Shown piece after piece: positions 13,639-13,967 of a stretch of 13,967 bases of DNA. Under the pieces are notes generated by a model that saw only the letters and a list, made by a program, of their open reading frames with translations, was not told where the DNA came from and searched no databases. Each line of letters opens with the position of its first letter. The first letter of the stretch is position 1. Origin of the DNA: an uncultured Sulfitobacter sp. (lineage in GTDB: Bacteria; Pseudomonadota; Alphaproteobacteria; Rhodobacterales; Rhodobacteraceae); assembly GCA_937923365.1 (NCBI GenBank), contig CALAIJ010000030.1:1-13967 (forward strand). The letters run 5' to 3'. The translations under genes and the position numbers were made by a program.

Positions 13639-13967
13639 ACACGAACAGGAAGTCAGAGCTGTCCAATTCGGCAACGGTCACACCCGTCAGCTCCACGCGG
13701 AACCAGTTCGAATAGCTGATCACAGAGTCCGCAGCATTATCCCCCGCAGAAAGCGTGATGTTGTTGTAATTCAACCCCAGCTCGATGATGCGGATCGTGT
13801 CAACGCCGTCCTCGAAATCCATGACTGAATTCGTCTCGAAGGCATCGTTGTAGGCAAACAGGAACGTGTCTGCACCCGCGCCGCCATACATCATGTCGTC
13901 GCCGTCGCCGCCATCAAGCGTATCGTTGCCGTCGTTGCCCTTCAGGAAATCGTCGCCAAAACCGCCG
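13637..13967 (-). CDS. RTX calcium-binding protein, C-terminal part (partial)
   Basis: The frame is open from the window edge to TAA at 13637-13639, and 109 residues are visible. It begins with RTX nonapeptide repeats of the GGxGxDxUx type: GGFGDDFLK, GNDGNDTLD, GGDGDDMMY and GGAGADTFLF. These bind calcium in a parallel beta roll after secretion. The following FETNSVMDFEDGVDTIRI segment and the ending DSSDFLFV are typical of the C-terminal region of such proteins and likely hold the uncleaved type I secretion signal. The effector or enzyme part, if any, is outside the window, so surface adhesin, protease or other roles cannot be told apart. The first ATG in view, at 13894, lies within the repeats and is not the start. 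Confidence 0.88.
   Translation of the reverse strand, partial: GGFGDDFLKGNDGNDTLDGGDGDDMMYGGAGADTFLFAYNDAFETNSVMDFEDGVDTIRIIELGLNYNNITLSAGDNAADSVISYSNWFRVELTGVTVAELDSSDFLFV

Noticed and set aside
1..13967. Search for CRISPR arrays, insertion sequences, tRNA genes, phage or defence genes
   Set aside because: No regularly spaced repeats, transposase or integrase motifs, tRNA-like cloverleaf or defence-type proteins were seen on either strand.

Overview
The window is a high-GC stretch of an alphaproteobacterial chromosome, most likely from the Rhodobacterales (Roseobacter group). This rests on how the proteins read: a BktB-type thiolase, an IalB-family periplasmic protein, a Rhizobium-type asparaginase, and a serC leader of the alphaproteobacterial kind. 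It also fits the compact gene packing. Most of it is housekeeping sequence. I see no tRNA, rRNA, CRISPR array, insertion sequence, integrase or phage gene.

Left part (1-3936): the last codons of an unidentified gene; a short soluble protein with two 4Fe-4S clusters and the cysteine spacing of reductive dehalogenases; and, convergent with it, a beta-ketothiolase. Divergent from the thiolase are an App1-like HAD phosphatase and a small three-helix membrane protein.

Centre (3902-9259): a serine biosynthesis locus. On the minus strand serC, serA, a Stf0-like sulfotransferase and a PPP-family phosphatase follow each other, with the last three almost touching or overlapping. Directly upstream of serC is a leader whose last small hairpin covers the ribosome binding site; I take it to be the known serC RNA element. 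serB lies divergently on the other side, so all three phosphorylated-pathway enzymes (SerA, SerC, SerB) are together. A compound palindromic repeat sits between serC and serA.

Right part (9386-13967): a YCII-domain protein convergent with a zinc-type L-asparaginase, sharing a hairpin at their junction; an exported IalB-family protein with a strong terminator; rlmN (rRNA/tRNA A2 methyltransferase) followed closely by a dual-specificity-type tyrosine phosphatase; a 67-residue unknown protein with a hairpin over its stop codon; and the C-terminal end of an RTX calcium-binding, probably type I-secreted protein running off the window.

No clearly new multi-gene system stands out. The items most worth a second look are the short reductive-dehalogenase-like protein, the coupling of serine biosynthesis genes to a sulfotransferase and a phosphatase, the palindromic repeat inside that operon, and the small 67-residue gene with its structured 3' end. 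No intergenic stretch exceeds 300 bases; the largest (10693-10882, 13181-13351, 8226-8383, 2371-2520) are described through their own features. Promoter calls are by eye and weak.
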